Shown here: piece by piece, positions 38,073-50,900 of the stretch
How the letters are laid out: every line of letters begins with the position of its first letter
Numbering within the stretch: position 1 is the stretch's first letter
Origin: Azadirachta indica
Lineage: Eukaryota > Streptophyta > Magnoliopsida > Sapindales > Meliaceae
Assembly: GCA_022749755.1 (NCBI GenBank)
Contig: CM040453.1
Coordinates: forward strand, 3,618,102-3,682,101
Direction: 5' to 3'
Length of the DNA: 64,000 nt
Notes under the pieces: model-generated
The model's database searches: none
What the model saw: only the letters and a program-made list of their open reading frames with translations
What the model was told of the DNA's origin: nothing
Program-made: the position numbers and the translations under genes

Positions 38073-40820
38073 ATGGCATATTTGATACGGGCAATGCTGC
38101 TGGTGACATTCATGCTTCCAGCATTGGTCGAGTCAGCAGTTCGTCACTACAATTTCACTGTAAGTACATTATGTTACGGTGTCTTACTTTTGCTTAACCA
38201 CATTAATGGAAAACTATAATTAATCGCAACTATTAGAAGTGAAACAGCTAAATAAGAAGGAATATATGCAGGTGGTCCTGACAAACATGACAAAACTTTG
38301 TGCAACGAAGTCCATAGTCACTGTCAACGGAAAGTTTCCAGGGCCGACTCTGTATGCAAGAGAAGACGACAATGTGATTGTTAGAGTCACCAACCACGTT
38401 CAATATAATATTACAATCCACTGGTGAGACTTAGTTTAGTATGCAACTTCGCCATTGAAAACAAATCAATGATGCCTAAAAACTTACTTAAATATTAATT
38501 AATGCGAGCTAATCACTGGGGTCGGATTTGTTATACATGGCAGGCATGGTGTTAGGCAGCTTCGAACAGGCTGGTACGATGGGCCAGCATACATTACACA
38601 ATGTCCAATTCAGCCGGGGCAAAACTATGTCTACAATTTCACTCTTACAGGACAAAGAGGCACACTTCTTTGGCATGCACATATCTCCTGGCTCAGAGCC
38701 ACAGTGCATGGAGCCATCGTCATCTGGCCTAAGCGCAGCGTTCCTTATCCATTCCCTAAACCGGACAAGGAAAAGATCATTGTGTTTGGTGAGCTCATTG
38801 TTCATATCAAGCTCTCCTGATGATTAATTTTGTGAGGCTTATAAACTCGTGTCTTTAGGTAAAAATTTTAACTAACGTGATTTCATTTCTGAATTTAGCT
38901 GAATGGTGGAAAGCAGATGTTGAAGCTGTGATCAAACAAGCTACCCAAATCGGTTTGGCACCAAATGTTTCGGATGCACACACCATTAATGGCCATCCCG
39001 GACCAGTTACAAATTGCTCTTCTCAGGGTACTGACTGGGGGTATACATGATTTTGTGATTCTAAATTCTTATAGTAATCATAATGAAATTCTAACCCTTT
39101 TTATCTTGTTACCAAAAGTTGCAGTTCATTAATTCAAACAAATAAAGTTCACCAACAAATTCGCCAGGACTGAGGCCTGTTTTTCACAAGACAAATTTTA
39201 AGCTTGTCTCCTTTTTGTTTCCCCTTCTGCAGGTTTCACTCTACATGTTGAAAGTGGCAAGACTTACTTGCTTCGCATTGTCAATGCAGCAGTGAATGAT
39301 GAACTATTTTTCAAAATTGCTGGCCATAATTTAACCATTGTAGAAGTCGATTCATCCTATACGAAACCCTTCAAAACTGATGCCATATTCATCGGCCCAG
39401 GCCAAACCACAACCGCCCTTTTAACAGCTGATAAGGAAACTGGCAAATACTTAATGTCCATCTCTCCTTTCATGGACACAACTGTTGCTGTCAACAATGT
39501 CACTGCAGTTGCTTTCTTGCGCTACAAAGGCACAGTTGCATTTTCCCCCACAACACTAACCAGCATTCCTGCTATAAATGCAACTGCTGTAACAAATATC
39601 TTTAACAATAATCTTCGAAGCCTTAATTCAAAACAATATCCTGCAAAAGTTCCATTGATAGTTGATCATTCTCTGTTGGTCACTATGGCTATCGGGGTGA
39701 ACCCTTGTGCTACATGTCTTAATGGTACCCATGTTGTGGCAGGAATGAACAATATTAGCTTCGTAATGCCCACAACAGCCGTTCTTCAAGCACATTACTA
39801 TAACATAAGTGGGGTCTTCACTGATGATTTTCCTGCAAAACCGGCAATAACTTTTAATTATACTGGTAATTATACTGGTAATCTCCAGACCATGAATGGC
39901 ACAAGGCTCTATAGACTGGCATATAATTCAACAGTTCAAGTTGTACTTCAAGGCACCACTATTATAGCACCAGAGAATCATCCAACACATCTGCATGGAT
40001 TCAACTTCTTTGCTATTGGCAAGGGACTTGGAAATTTTGATCCTAACAAGGATCCAGAAAAATTCAATCTTGTCGATCCTGTAGAAAGGAATACAATCAG
40101 TGTACCAACTGGGGGATGGACAGCAATCAGATTCAGGGCAGATAATCCAGGTAAACTTAGAATCCCTTTTTTTTCCTCACATTTTTCATTATTTTTGGTC
40201 AACTTTGTTTTGTAATTTTAAGGTTAGGTAGCTACTTCAAGAAAGTGAATCTATCTTGTCTATCAGTTGTCTAAAAATATATTAGCTAGTCCTTTTCCTG
40301 ACAAGGAAGTAGTACCTTTTTACTCTCTTAGCACAGAAGTTTACATGATTCTGTCAATTTTTTCTTAATGTCATCTTTTAAGTACAACTGAGCTATCTCC
40401 AAGCACAAGATTTCTCACCTTAGATACTTCTCTTTGACTTTTTTAAGATAACAGATCTCAACAAGGAGAAATTGACCTTGTCTACTGTACTTAGGGTTAC
40501 AAATCATTGCTCCTTTGTTGCTTTTAACTACGGCTAACTTAAATACTAGTTTTGTCTTATTTTTAGGTCAAATAATAATTAAACTTGATTTGTGTTCAAA
40601 TATTAAGAAATCTGAGTAGGTTATTATGTCTTTTGATATCTGTATGTGTGATACTAATAATGTACGAATTTGTTTGTTAATGGATGAAGGTGTTTGGTTC
40701 TTGCATTGCCATTTAGAAGTGCACACAACATGGGGACTTAAGACGGCATTTATAGTAGACAATGGCAAGGGCCCCAATGAATCACTCATACCTCCTCCTG
40801 CTGACCTTCCAAAGTGCTAA
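38073..40820 (+). CDS. Laccase (multicopper oxidase)
   Basis: Six exons: 38073-38159, 38272-38423, 38544-38788, 38899-39027, 39233-40150 and 40690-40820, giving 553 residues. Laccases oxidise monolignols and other phenolics in the apoplast with O2. Residues 1-21 are a signal peptide. All four copper motifs are present: HWHG (79-82), WHAH (123-126), HPTHLHG (454-460) and HCHLEVH (516-522). The [12 protein letters not shown] block has Leu at the axial position, as in high-potential laccases. Many N-glycosylation sites (such as NFT, NIT, NYT) are seen. The sequence GTVAFSP and end PADLPKC are complete. The miR397 site usual in many laccases is degenerate here (39279-39299). I cannot assign a clade with certainty; it may be in the LAC7-like group rather than the lignin-specific LAC4/17 group. 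Confidence 0.95.
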
Positions 40821-41327
40821 AAGAAACCAAGCAATCAAGAAAAGCTTTGAAAAACAAAGCTTGAGATTAGACACATCAAATGAGAATGGGTAGCAAATTG
40901 CCACGATGATTTTACACCAAGTCAATAAACAAGAAGCAAGGGATTGTTTTTGTTGTTTCCAGGGATGGCGAAGAGAAGCAATTAATGCTTATATTATACA
41001 CACACACACATATATATATATATATAGTGTGAATAAATATGTTGGGTAAATTTAGTCTAAGCTTTAAACAACTTCAGATACTTGTAATTTCAACTTTTTA
41101 TACTTTTTTTTTTTTTTATGAAAATGGTGAGATGCATCGAGTGCATATTTTTCATTTTCTTTTATGATTGTGCTATTATTATTTATGTAAAAAGAGAAGA
41201 AAAAAAGATGTGATTTTTTATTATCACACGCTATGGATTTATTTAATACAAATGGATAAATTACGACTTTATTTAAAAAATATTAAAAAGTCGGGAAGCT
41301 TGATGTTATTACCAAACAGGACGTATT

Positions 41328-42150
41328 TGACATGAATGGAAACACTATGTCTTTAATTAATACAAAGTAAACAATCAGGGACCTGAATGTTATTATCTAT
41401 GAGAGGCTTATTCGATTCAAACAAAATAATTGTTTTAGTTACGACAAAAGGATGAAACAACAACAGGAACCTGATTATCATTACCTGTGATGTGAGGGAC
41501 ATTCAACAAAAATGGAGAAATTATGTTTTTAATGAAGAAAACAAAAAGCAAATCAGGGGCTGAACGTTATACCTATGCGATCTTATTATGTTACTACTAG
41601 TTTAATATAAGAATTAAGATAAAACAACTTAGCTAAAAAAAGATAAGAATTAAGAATACTAATAAGACACTTATTATTTACAATTACTCTTATCAATACG
41701 GATAAAACAATTACTCTTATTTACAGGATATAATAGTAAAATAATCACAAAAAAAAATATTGTTATTGATACAAATGAAAGAATAAAATTTAATATGAAT
41801 AAAAGAGTCATTCTTATTAATATAAATAAAAAATAAAACAATTATAGAAAGACGAACACAATAAAATAATATAAAAAACAACAATTACTCTTATTCATGC
41901 AAATGAATTAACAAAACTTGATAGCAGTGAAACAATCACTTTATTGATATAAATAAAATAATTAAAGTAATTACAGAAGACGAGAAACAATGAAACAACC
42001 ACAAAAGAAGAGGACTTATTTGATATAAATAAGAACATTATGTCTTTAATGAAGGAAATATAAACAATAAGGACCTGAATGTTATTGTTTAAAAACAATC
42101 GTAGCATACGGGGCTCGAACCTATGACCTTCTTCTTGGGAAAGAGACGCT
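41328..42150 (-). repeat. Degenerate repeat with three ~80-bp copies and a pol III B-box-like motif
   Basis: Copies at about 41328-41400, 41497-41577 and 42012-42090 share a pattern: TATTTGA, an ATTATGTCTTTAATGAA-like block, AACAATCAGG and GACCTGAATGTTATT. At the right end, on the minus strand, lies AGGTTCGAGCCCCG (about 42118-42105), similar to the B box of tRNA genes and tRNA-derived SINEs. I see no clear A box. The element is old and its class is not certain. Confidence 0.4.
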
Positions 42151-43316
42151 CCATTTTCAGTTAATATTATTTCAATCGCTTCTTAAAAAAAAAATTATCT
42201 AATATTAACGTTGTTTATAGAAAATAACCAGCCTGATTTTTCATAAATTATACGTAATAGCTAAAGCATTTTCAAGTTATATCACCTGTACAAATAGACC
42301 TAAAAATGTTTTAAATTTATAATTTAGAATTCGTACATGCATGCTTTAACATTATGCTACATGTTCTAATTGAAGGTGCAACTTTCCTACCAGATATCAT
42401 AGTTCTCACACAAGAGGAATCCATTGACAGAATAATTCTGATCAATTATTGTTACAGAAAAGAAACAATACCATACTCTTGATTGGCAAGAAACAAATGC
42501 TCAGCTTAGAACTTATAAAAAAAGCTACATCTACTGATATTTATGTTTGATGGGCATCTCAAATTGCCTAAAAGGAATCAAATAATAACAAGCATGGTTG
42601 GCTGATGGTTACTGAATCATAGATAAGGCTCTCATTTAACTTTTGCTTTTTATGTTTACATTGTTAGTAAAGTTTTAAAGTTGTAAATTTTCTCTAGAAA
42701 GTGACAGAAACAAGAGAGTAAATCCATAACCAAATTCCCCATAATAAGAAACTTTTTGAGTGTCACCAACCATTCTTAACACGCCACATTGCAAGTCTAA
42801 TTTTTTTTTTTTAATTTTCTGCGTCTTAACCCTTCTTCCTTTGAGAAATCATCAATCCACACACCACCAGTTAAAAGTAAACTCTTCATGATTTTTATTT
42901 CTATGTTTCTCAGCAATTCCTGCTGCTTTTACAAGTTTATCAATTCTATATAATCTATCCATATTCATCTCTCTCTTTCGGCTCTTCAAAGAAACCAGGA
43001 GAGAAAATACTTTCCCGCTTTTTCTCTCTTTTCCTTCCTAGTTCCTGCTCTGATTTTCGCAATTACTTTTACTTTCTGGCTATAAGTTGTAGTAGTATAA
43101 ATTCCCTCTTTTGAGATTCATTTCTTCGAAATTATTCAACTCCTGAGCGTCAACTTCAAAATTCTCATATGGGTTCTCCTTATTCTCTTTCTGTGTCACT
43201 ATATGTGTTTCTTTCTCTATAAGGGTTCATAACTAAGAAAAAGATCAGATTTGTCTTATAATATCAAGATTCTCGTCGATTCTTTAAAGGAGGGTCTTTA
43301 TTAGATTCTTCAGTTT

Positions 43317-43358
43317 ATGCTGTCAAGAAAAGGAGATTCTCATATTCCCAGTAAATGA
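43317..43358 (+). promoter_or_regulatory. uORF in the MYB leader
   Basis: An ATG at 43317 opens a 13-codon frame (MLSRKGDSHIPSK) that stops 142 nt before the main start. If transcription starts near 42980 it lies in the 5' UTR and may lower translation. Another short upstream frame starts near 43169 (MGSPYSLSVSL). Both are seen in the sequence; effect is inferred. Confidence 0.4.
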
Positions 43359-43499
43359 TTCCAAATCTGCTTCCTTATTAATCATTCTTAAACCTCACTC
43401 TCTCTGCAATTATTTCAATCACTTTGATAGCTTAGCTAGCTCGTTATGAAATTGTAAGTTATAAAGCTATCATTGCAAAAATATAAGCTCTCTGTTAGC

Positions 43500-44739
43500 A
43501 TGGAAACTCTCTATCCAGCTTCATATATGTCAAATTCAAACTGGTTTCTGCAACAGAACCAGAGCACAAGCTGGACTAAAGAAGAAAACAAGAGGTTTGA
43601 GAGTGCTCTTGCAATATACAGTGAGAGCACACCAGATAGATGGATAAAGGTGGCAGCCATGATTCCAGGAAAAACAGTGCTTGATGTGATCAAACAGTAT
43701 GAAGAACTGGAAGAAGATATTAGTAATATAGAAGCTGGAAAGATTCCGATTCCAGGTTATCTTAGCTCATCCTTTACATTGGAGTTGGTTCCGGAACGTG
43801 ATTATGATGCAAATAGGAAGAAACCTTTGGTGGCTAAAAATTCTGATCATGAGAGAAAGAAAGGGGTGCCGTGGACTGAAGAAGAACACTTGTAAGTTCT
43901 CTTCAACATTTTGTTAAATTGTTGGTTATATTTATATCGAAGATTTGTCCTTTTTTATTAATTGAACTGCAATTATCTTTTGTTGAGTTGTTTATTTCAT
44001 TGATTGTGAATACAAGTGAAGGCTAAAGGGTCTCGCTTTTTCCTATCCACTGGTAGTTTAGCAGCCAAATGAATTCCACCACAAAAAAATTATGCATTTT
44101 CGCTTGTGCTATGGCCCAAATTTGACAGGAAATTTTCCAAAAATTGTTGCTTAAATTCTCAAGATTTTCATTGTATTTACGCATAATTATAATTTGTGGC
44201 CCGCAATTTGAATTCTTTGTTCATAATTTATATATATTGCTTTTGTTCTTGACATGGGCTCTCTAATGATAAATTACAGGCAGTTTCTAAAGGGACTCAT
44301 GAAGTATGGTAAAGGAGACTGGAGAAACATCTCCCGGAATTTTGTGATCTCTAAGACTCCTACGCAAGTAGCAAGTCATGCTCAGAAATACTTTATAAGG
44401 CAGCTTTCAGGAGGGAAAGACAAGAGAAGACCAAGCATCCACGACATCACAACCGTCAATCTTACGGATAAAACTTTATCAGATGATCTTAAACCTCCTT
44501 CATTTGATCAATCCAATATGCTTTCAGCACAGCAGAAGTCTCTTAGCATGCCAAAATTTGGCTCAGAATGGAATGGCTCAAACAATGGAGCATCAATGGT
44601 TTTCAATTCGACTAACACTAATCTGTTTATGCCATCTGCTTATGAGTTTGGTTCAGATGGCCTTAAACTTCAGGGACAAAATCTTTATCATACTGCTTAT
44701 CATGGAGCTCATATCAGACCCCAAACCTCGTTGTACTAA
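43500..44739 (+). CDS. DIVARICATA-like MYB transcription factor
   Basis: Two exons, 43500-43891 and 44280-44739, giving 283 residues. Residues 24-80 are a first SANT/MYB repeat ([31 protein letters not shown]). Residues 122-172 are the second ([37 protein letters not shown] with SHAQKYF at 163-169). This two-repeat pattern with the SHAQKYF motif defines the R-R type or DIV subfamily, whose founder controls floral dorsoventral asymmetry. Members act as nuclear transcription regulators. The C-terminal part is Ser/Asn-rich, typical of activation regions. The start [10 protein letters not shown] is conserved for the family. The leader is long and carries small uORFs. Confidence 0.95.
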
Positions 44740-47700
44740 TTAAAGACGTTAGGTATTTGGATTAGACAGTTGTCTTTCATTGTACTCCTAAATGTAATGC
44801 CTCATCTGTTTGTACTATTGAAGTTTCAGTTCTTGTGTTGCTGTTTTAGTTCTGTGTTTGTATAAATGGTGCGTTGAATTTATTCTTTGATCCTTCAATG
44901 TTACAGAAAGATGGAAGTTAACGCATGCTTGATCTCAAAGAGTGAAAATTGGAAGGAATTGCTCATAAATCCCCGTCCCTTCTTTTCTAGAAAATTTTCT
45001 TAACGTGTTGAAGAATGAGATCATGACTCAGAGCACAGAGAAACTTCAAAAACCATAATCTTGTGAAGTGCTGTATCACTTTCCAATGCAGATTAAACCA
45101 CTTGATAAGCTCTGAATTCAGAATCCGAGTCCAGAAATCCCAAAATACCTTCATTTCCAGATTGCCCTGAGAGCATGAGCAATGCTTTCCAGGAAAGTTA
45201 TTTTAGCATTAGTTGCAATTCAATAAAGTTGATCTAAAAGCACCTAATGCTTTTACACATGGAATCGCTTTTGCCTATGGTTGCGTCGGAGCGCAATGTC
45301 ATTGGATGATGTGGCCGAATTGGCTGACTCACCAGGCACTCTTTTTGAAATTCTACAGTATCAGATTGCTTTTGCTCTCTCTCTCTTGGTACTCTTTCCG
45401 CAATGCCAACTTTTATGCATATACAATATGGCCAAGTTGTTGACTGATGATCAAGCTTGATAATCACCATTACTTAGTAGAAATCTGAGTTTGCATTCCA
45501 CTAAAAACGAAGCATCACATGCTTCAATCCATCCTAGAATAAAAAATCAACCACGTAAGATTTAAGAATGCCAATATGGGTATGCATATTTCTAATAAAA
45601 CCAATCCCATTTCTCCTTTTTCTTCGATATTTCCCTTTCTGCCAACCAAAATTGTCAGTGGTGGCAACAGTGTTTCATCTATATATAAATAGTGGCTCCT
45701 TTCATTGGTCTCTGGAAGCATCATTCCTTTTTTCTGATTCTTAAAGTTTACTTGGACGATCAAATAAATAAAAATTGACTGTTACTGTGATTAGATTTTG
45801 TGCATACTGTAACCTTGTCTCTTGGAATAGAGAATCTATATAGCTTTTAGATTAGGCAGAATCAGAAATTGACCTTGTCCTTCGCTTGACCCCTTACAAG
45901 AATATAATATTTGGTATTTCATCTTTATCTCCAAATGTTCTTCAAAAATTCCCCTTTCGGCTTATTATTTGTTTTCTGCAGTATTTTCAGAATTCCACTT
46001 TCTGTGTTAAAAATTCTGTAGCAAATCGAAAGAAAGATACCTATCTTACAATCTTTACCAAAGGGAGCGAACGTTTTTCTTTCCAAAACCTCTTTGCAGT
46101 ATTATTTCAATTAGAGTCATCATTTAAAGCTTGACTGATGTAACTACTGCATAAACAGATCTGATGCTTAGAATTAAATTAAAAACACCCCCAAACAGTG
46201 CAGATGAGTTATGGTTATCACTGAGTGCAGCTTCTAATGATGATCTCTATCTTAACAGTTGGTGATCCATCCAAATATCAGAAAAAAATGAAATTTTAAA
46301 AGAAGAAAAAAAAGAAAAATCTAAGTTTTTTTAATAACTATGTTGTGACTGTGTTAATTTGTTTTGTTTGAGTTCCGATTGAGGGTTCTACTTGTATTGT
46401 TTTGTTGCTGCTGCAACTGTCAGCAAAGTTGTTTAGTGCCCGCCACCCATTTCACTTTGCATGTATATCATTTTTAAAACCACACAATATTAAGCATTAA
46501 AAGTTCAACAGCAACATGATCAATATGATTAAGTTTTATTAAATTTTTTGGGGTAAATGACAAAACGATCAGCTTTTATGTTTTTTTTTTAAAAAAAAAA
46601 AAAAAAAGCCGCCTGTCAGCAAGTTGTATGAGAAAGCACTTGTTGTCAACTAAAATTCTAAAGTTTTAGACAATAAACTTTTGAGAGGGTTAGACAATAT
46701 ACTTTTGGCCACCTTTCCTTCTTTTAATTTTTAACAATAAGCTTGCTATCTTCTATTGAAAATCCTTCTGGGAAATCAATGAATGTGTCATGCACGTTAA
46801 TGTACAAGTTAAATTTTCATGACTCTTTAGACGTGTTACACTCATTAAAAAACTTCAAAAAACATTTTTTTATTATTATTATTATTATTTTTGTAAAAAA
46901 ATAATTGGTGCAAGTTTAAACTTTTTTTTTATCTCACTCAAAAAAAAAAAGTATTATCAATTAAACCAATCAGCACCCACTCCTAACAAATCTCTTCCTT
47001 TCACAACATGTATTAAAATAGATAATGATTGTGTTAGAGATGTTATTCAATTTTTCTTCAGCAAAGAGAAAATTAAAATATTATGAGTTGGTACTTCTAA
47101 GCCAAAACGCCTCACGTCCTTTTGATAAAAAACTTGGAAAACTTTTCTTCTATTAAGACAAAAATTTACCTTCAATGAAGAGAAGTTCTAGTTGTTTCCT
47201 CTTCAACAAAGAGAAATACTTTACTGAGCAAAAACCTTGTGTCTCTTCATCTTAAATTTGGGTTCTACTCCATGTTACTTACAAGCCACGAGCCCAAATA
47301 ATACACGGAGCAACTGCTCCCCTTTATATGGTCCTAGAATTGATTTCGGTCTGATTTCGAATCACTAGTACGAAAATTCTGTCAGCCACTAAGTTTATTA
47401 CGTCAATTTCATTAAAGCGGATTCCGAGCTCAGGTATTGTTTTTCAAATGGCGTACATTTTAGAAAGCGCACACACTCAAACGATAAGGAAAAGGCAACT
47501 AATAAGGACCACAGCCAACCATATGTAACCATGAATAAGTAAGTTGCAAAGATGGCTGCCTAACCCAGAAAGTCAATTCACTCCTATTTTATTTATGAAA
47601 TAAAAAACTGTCTCAGGATTTTTCCAAATGACGAGTTAACAATAATAAAATCCAGGAAAATTTGCTCGACGGATATAGTGAAAGTAGTCAACCACGGCCT

Positions 47701-47944
47701 AAGATTTTTAAGCTAATTGTACAAAGGAATCAGACAGTATCCCAACAGAGTTTTAAGTGCTTCCAAATTACAGAAGAAAACATAGAACACATTGAACTTA
47801 TTACAGATCATTAGTCTAACGTTGAGAAAGAAATCAAAATTAAGAATTAAACTCTCTTAACAGAAAATGAAAAAAGTTGTCAAATTTATAAACAGGAAAT
47901 TGTGGTAGAATAAAAAGGGCGCAACTTTAAAGATATATACAGCT
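44740..47944. other. Intergenic DNA between MYB and COI1
   Basis: No convincing gene. The first few hundred bp are the MYB 3' UTR, and the last about 250 bp are probably the COI1 3' UTR (minus strand). Small open frames at 45213-45443 (plus), 45234-45470 (minus) and 45524-45763 (minus) have no known domain. A T/A homopolymer junction occurs near 46580-46607. Confidence 0.5.
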
Positions 47945-50900
47945 CTATGCGGTGAGTAAGGATCCTGGATCGAGAGGGCAAACAGTCACTGGAAAATCTG
48001 TTCTTGGTCCAGCAAGGGAGTAATATGCAAGTATATGAGCTGGATGCTCAACCACTGTAGGCTCTCCGAGCTGATCCGTTTCGGAAACAAGCCTAGGAGG
48101 AATCAACTCAATATTCCAAAATGGGCGAACCATTCTCAAAAGATCACGACTATCTTGTGATGCTCTATATCCCTGCACCCATAAGTACCTCAGTGAGGTC
48201 AGTTGCATCACAGCAGTTGCCAATGCATGCTCACTGAAGGAACAACCCCTCATTTCTAATTTTTGCAAGTTAGGGCATCCTCTGGAAAACGCTATAAGCC
48301 CCTCATCGGTCTCACCAACACAACCCAAAAGCATCCATCTCACATTTTGACTGTACTCACCAATATATCTGAGACCCATATCTGTCAAACCACCCTGTCG
48401 GAGATACAGGCCAAACCTTCTCAGCTTTTCACATCCCATCAATAGAGCTCGAACTCCGTGATCAAGTGGCAAATCTGCTATCTTCTCTTCTCGATCAAGC
48501 AAAACCACGCGAAAATCACAGAGGTTTTTCAAGTTCGCACCAATATATTCCAGAGATGCATTTGTGATATCTGATACATAAATTGCTATGTACTCCAGCT
48601 CTAAGCAGCCCTGAGCCAAAGCAATTAATCCTCTTTGTGAAACAAGCCCCTCTTCATCCTCCATTCCCTGCTCATCAGCCCCTCGCTCAATCCTAAGCCT
48701 CTTCAGTCTCTTACAACTCCGAGCAAGAACTTCTAATCCTCTATCCCCAATTACATTCCTTGTCTGTCCATGTGAAGAATACATTTAAAGAATTTCAGTT
48801 AAGTCCAGTCCAGATAAGGGAAAAAAAAAAGATCCCCTTAATAATATTCATCAGAATTCGACGTTTTGCGTTGCCTGACAATTCAAAATTATCCTTAACC
48901 TGATTAACTTGGTATATCAAAATTCTTAATATCTAGGTAAAAGATGTCAACAAATAAAATGGAAAGAAACCAAGTTGTAAGCTAAAGAATCCCAGAAACC
49001 AAGTATTCAAGAAACGAAAGTGCCTGGTGAAAAGTTCAATAAGTGCCAATTTAGTTTGGCTTTTTCATTAGCCAAAAAGACTTCTTTAATGTTAAAAACT
49101 ACTTCCAATTCTTTTAGTGTTATTTGGTTGATGCTGGAAAAGTAGCTTTTCTTCTATTGGAGAAACTCAAAATTTAGATTTTTGATAATAACTTTTTTAG
49201 TTTTTTAAAAAGGTTAAATTGTCTAAAATAACCTTATTTTACTTTAAAAATTTTACATTATTTCCTTACAATATAATCTTAAAATTTTTCTATAAGTAAT
49301 TACTCAATTTTTCACAAAAGTTATTTGTAACAACTAAATAATTAATAAACTTCTATTAAAAACTTCACTTATAAAAGCTCTACTTGTAAAATATCTATTC
49401 CAAGAAGCTCTACTCGAAAAGTTATGTCAAACATAATCTAAGTAGGTAAAAAATGAGTTTGTATGTTTCTCTATGTTTTAACTTGGCTGAACTATTGGCT
49501 GGGCCTAGTTCTGGGCAAGGTTAAACCTGACACCAATTTTTCCACTAAAACCATTTGACCTGTTGGTTTAATCAGTGAACAATCAAAGACTAACTATTTA
49601 TTAGAAACCGCGAGTTTTTATCACCCAATACAAAACTCCCTGCTAAAGTAAATTTTTGACTAATCAGTTTTATTCTTTCCCTTTTCCACTCAATTAATCA
49701 CCAATAATTTTGACTATCTTCTGTCAGCTGAAGTTCTTTATTGTCTTGCAAATATATCACAATATCATACGTTCATACTTTCCTCTTTTTTTTTCCTCTT
49801 TTTTTCCTTCTTCTCTCTCTTTGTGGTGTCATGTAGATAGAAATGGCACTAAAAATGATTCGATTGCATGACAATATTATGATCCTCAATCATATTTTTC
49901 ATCCTTTTAAAGTCTTCTAAACAACAAATTTTACTATTTCTAACCTTGATAATTAAAATCTATAACATTAATATTATGTTGTATGACATCGCAAATCATT
50001 TGTGGTCAGCCGCATGGTTGAAAAAACAGTTTGATTTCTAAAACTTTGATGCACGTCTAGAATGCAAATGTAGAAAGCAAAAAGAAATAAACATCTCCAT
50101 GACTTCGCAGGTAAGGGGATAAAACAAAGACAAGTTTGGCAAATTCACACACAAAAACACATTTATGCATGCAACAACACTATTTTTTTTTTCCCCAATC
50201 AGTACACAAAAGACATAGAAAAAGCAAAAAGAAATAAATAAGAAAGATTTGGTGATTATACCTCAAGAATTTCCAAGTTGGGACACCTCTGAATTAACAG
50301 GCAATGGTCCTCTGTGTCAAGCAAAGCGTAGAGGAGATCTAACTTTTTCAGCATGGATGCAAAAGGGAATACTATCCACATTTCATTCTTTCCCATGTAG
50401 GATAGACCCAAACGACATACTTTTGGGGGGAATGATACAGCAGAGTACCCGTCTGGTGGATGATTGAAGAAGCCCCCACAAAATTCCTCTAAAGCAGTTG
50501 CAGCTTGAAAGAAATTAACAAGGTCCAAGAGTTCACAGTCATTAATTTTTACAGAAACTAAGGACCGGCAATTTCTGGCTATCAGTTCAAGGTCCTCAAA
50601 GTTGACCCTGACAAGATCAGTCATATAAAAATTTAATGTCTCAAGAACTGTGTTAGTTAAAGCAAGCTCATGAAGCCATTGACCATCTTTCTCAGTAATC
50701 GAACTCTCCTCCAAAAACAAGGTTTTTAACTGCCTGTGGAGAGACAAAAGAGGAAATAAAAACATAAATCAACTAAATCTTTCTATATTAAGACTGAAAA
50801 ACAAACAGGAGAGTGATTTATTATTAAATAGCAGAACATGTCCCCAGGACCATACGAAGAAAGTACAAAAAGAAAATATACATGCATTCATGTATATATA

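Larger units (their letters stand above)
40821..43499. other. Intergenic DNA and long MYB leader
   Basis: The first about 250 bases are the laccase 3' UTR with an (AC)n(AT)n tract near 40998-41027. 41320-42090 holds three diverged copies of an unit of about 80 bp. A TATA-like CTATATAATC is near 42946-42955, so about 42980-43499 is a likely 5' UTR of the MYB gene. No protein gene. Confidence 0.5.

Noticed and set aside
45234..45420. GAGAGAGAGAGC-type sequence on the minus strand, considered as miR156/miR535
   Set aside because: It does not match the mature miR156 or miR535 sequence beyond the GA repeat, and there is no opposing arm.
45213..45763. Three open frames of 76-79 residues after the MYB gene
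   Set aside because: No domain, frames overlap on opposite strands, low-complexity CT tract inside.
46218..46238. TCACTGAGTGCAGC, resembling the start of miR397
   Set aside because: Similar for the first 14 bases with one change, then it diverges. I found no complementary arm nearby, so there is no hairpin. Chance is the better explanation, despite a laccase gene in the same window.
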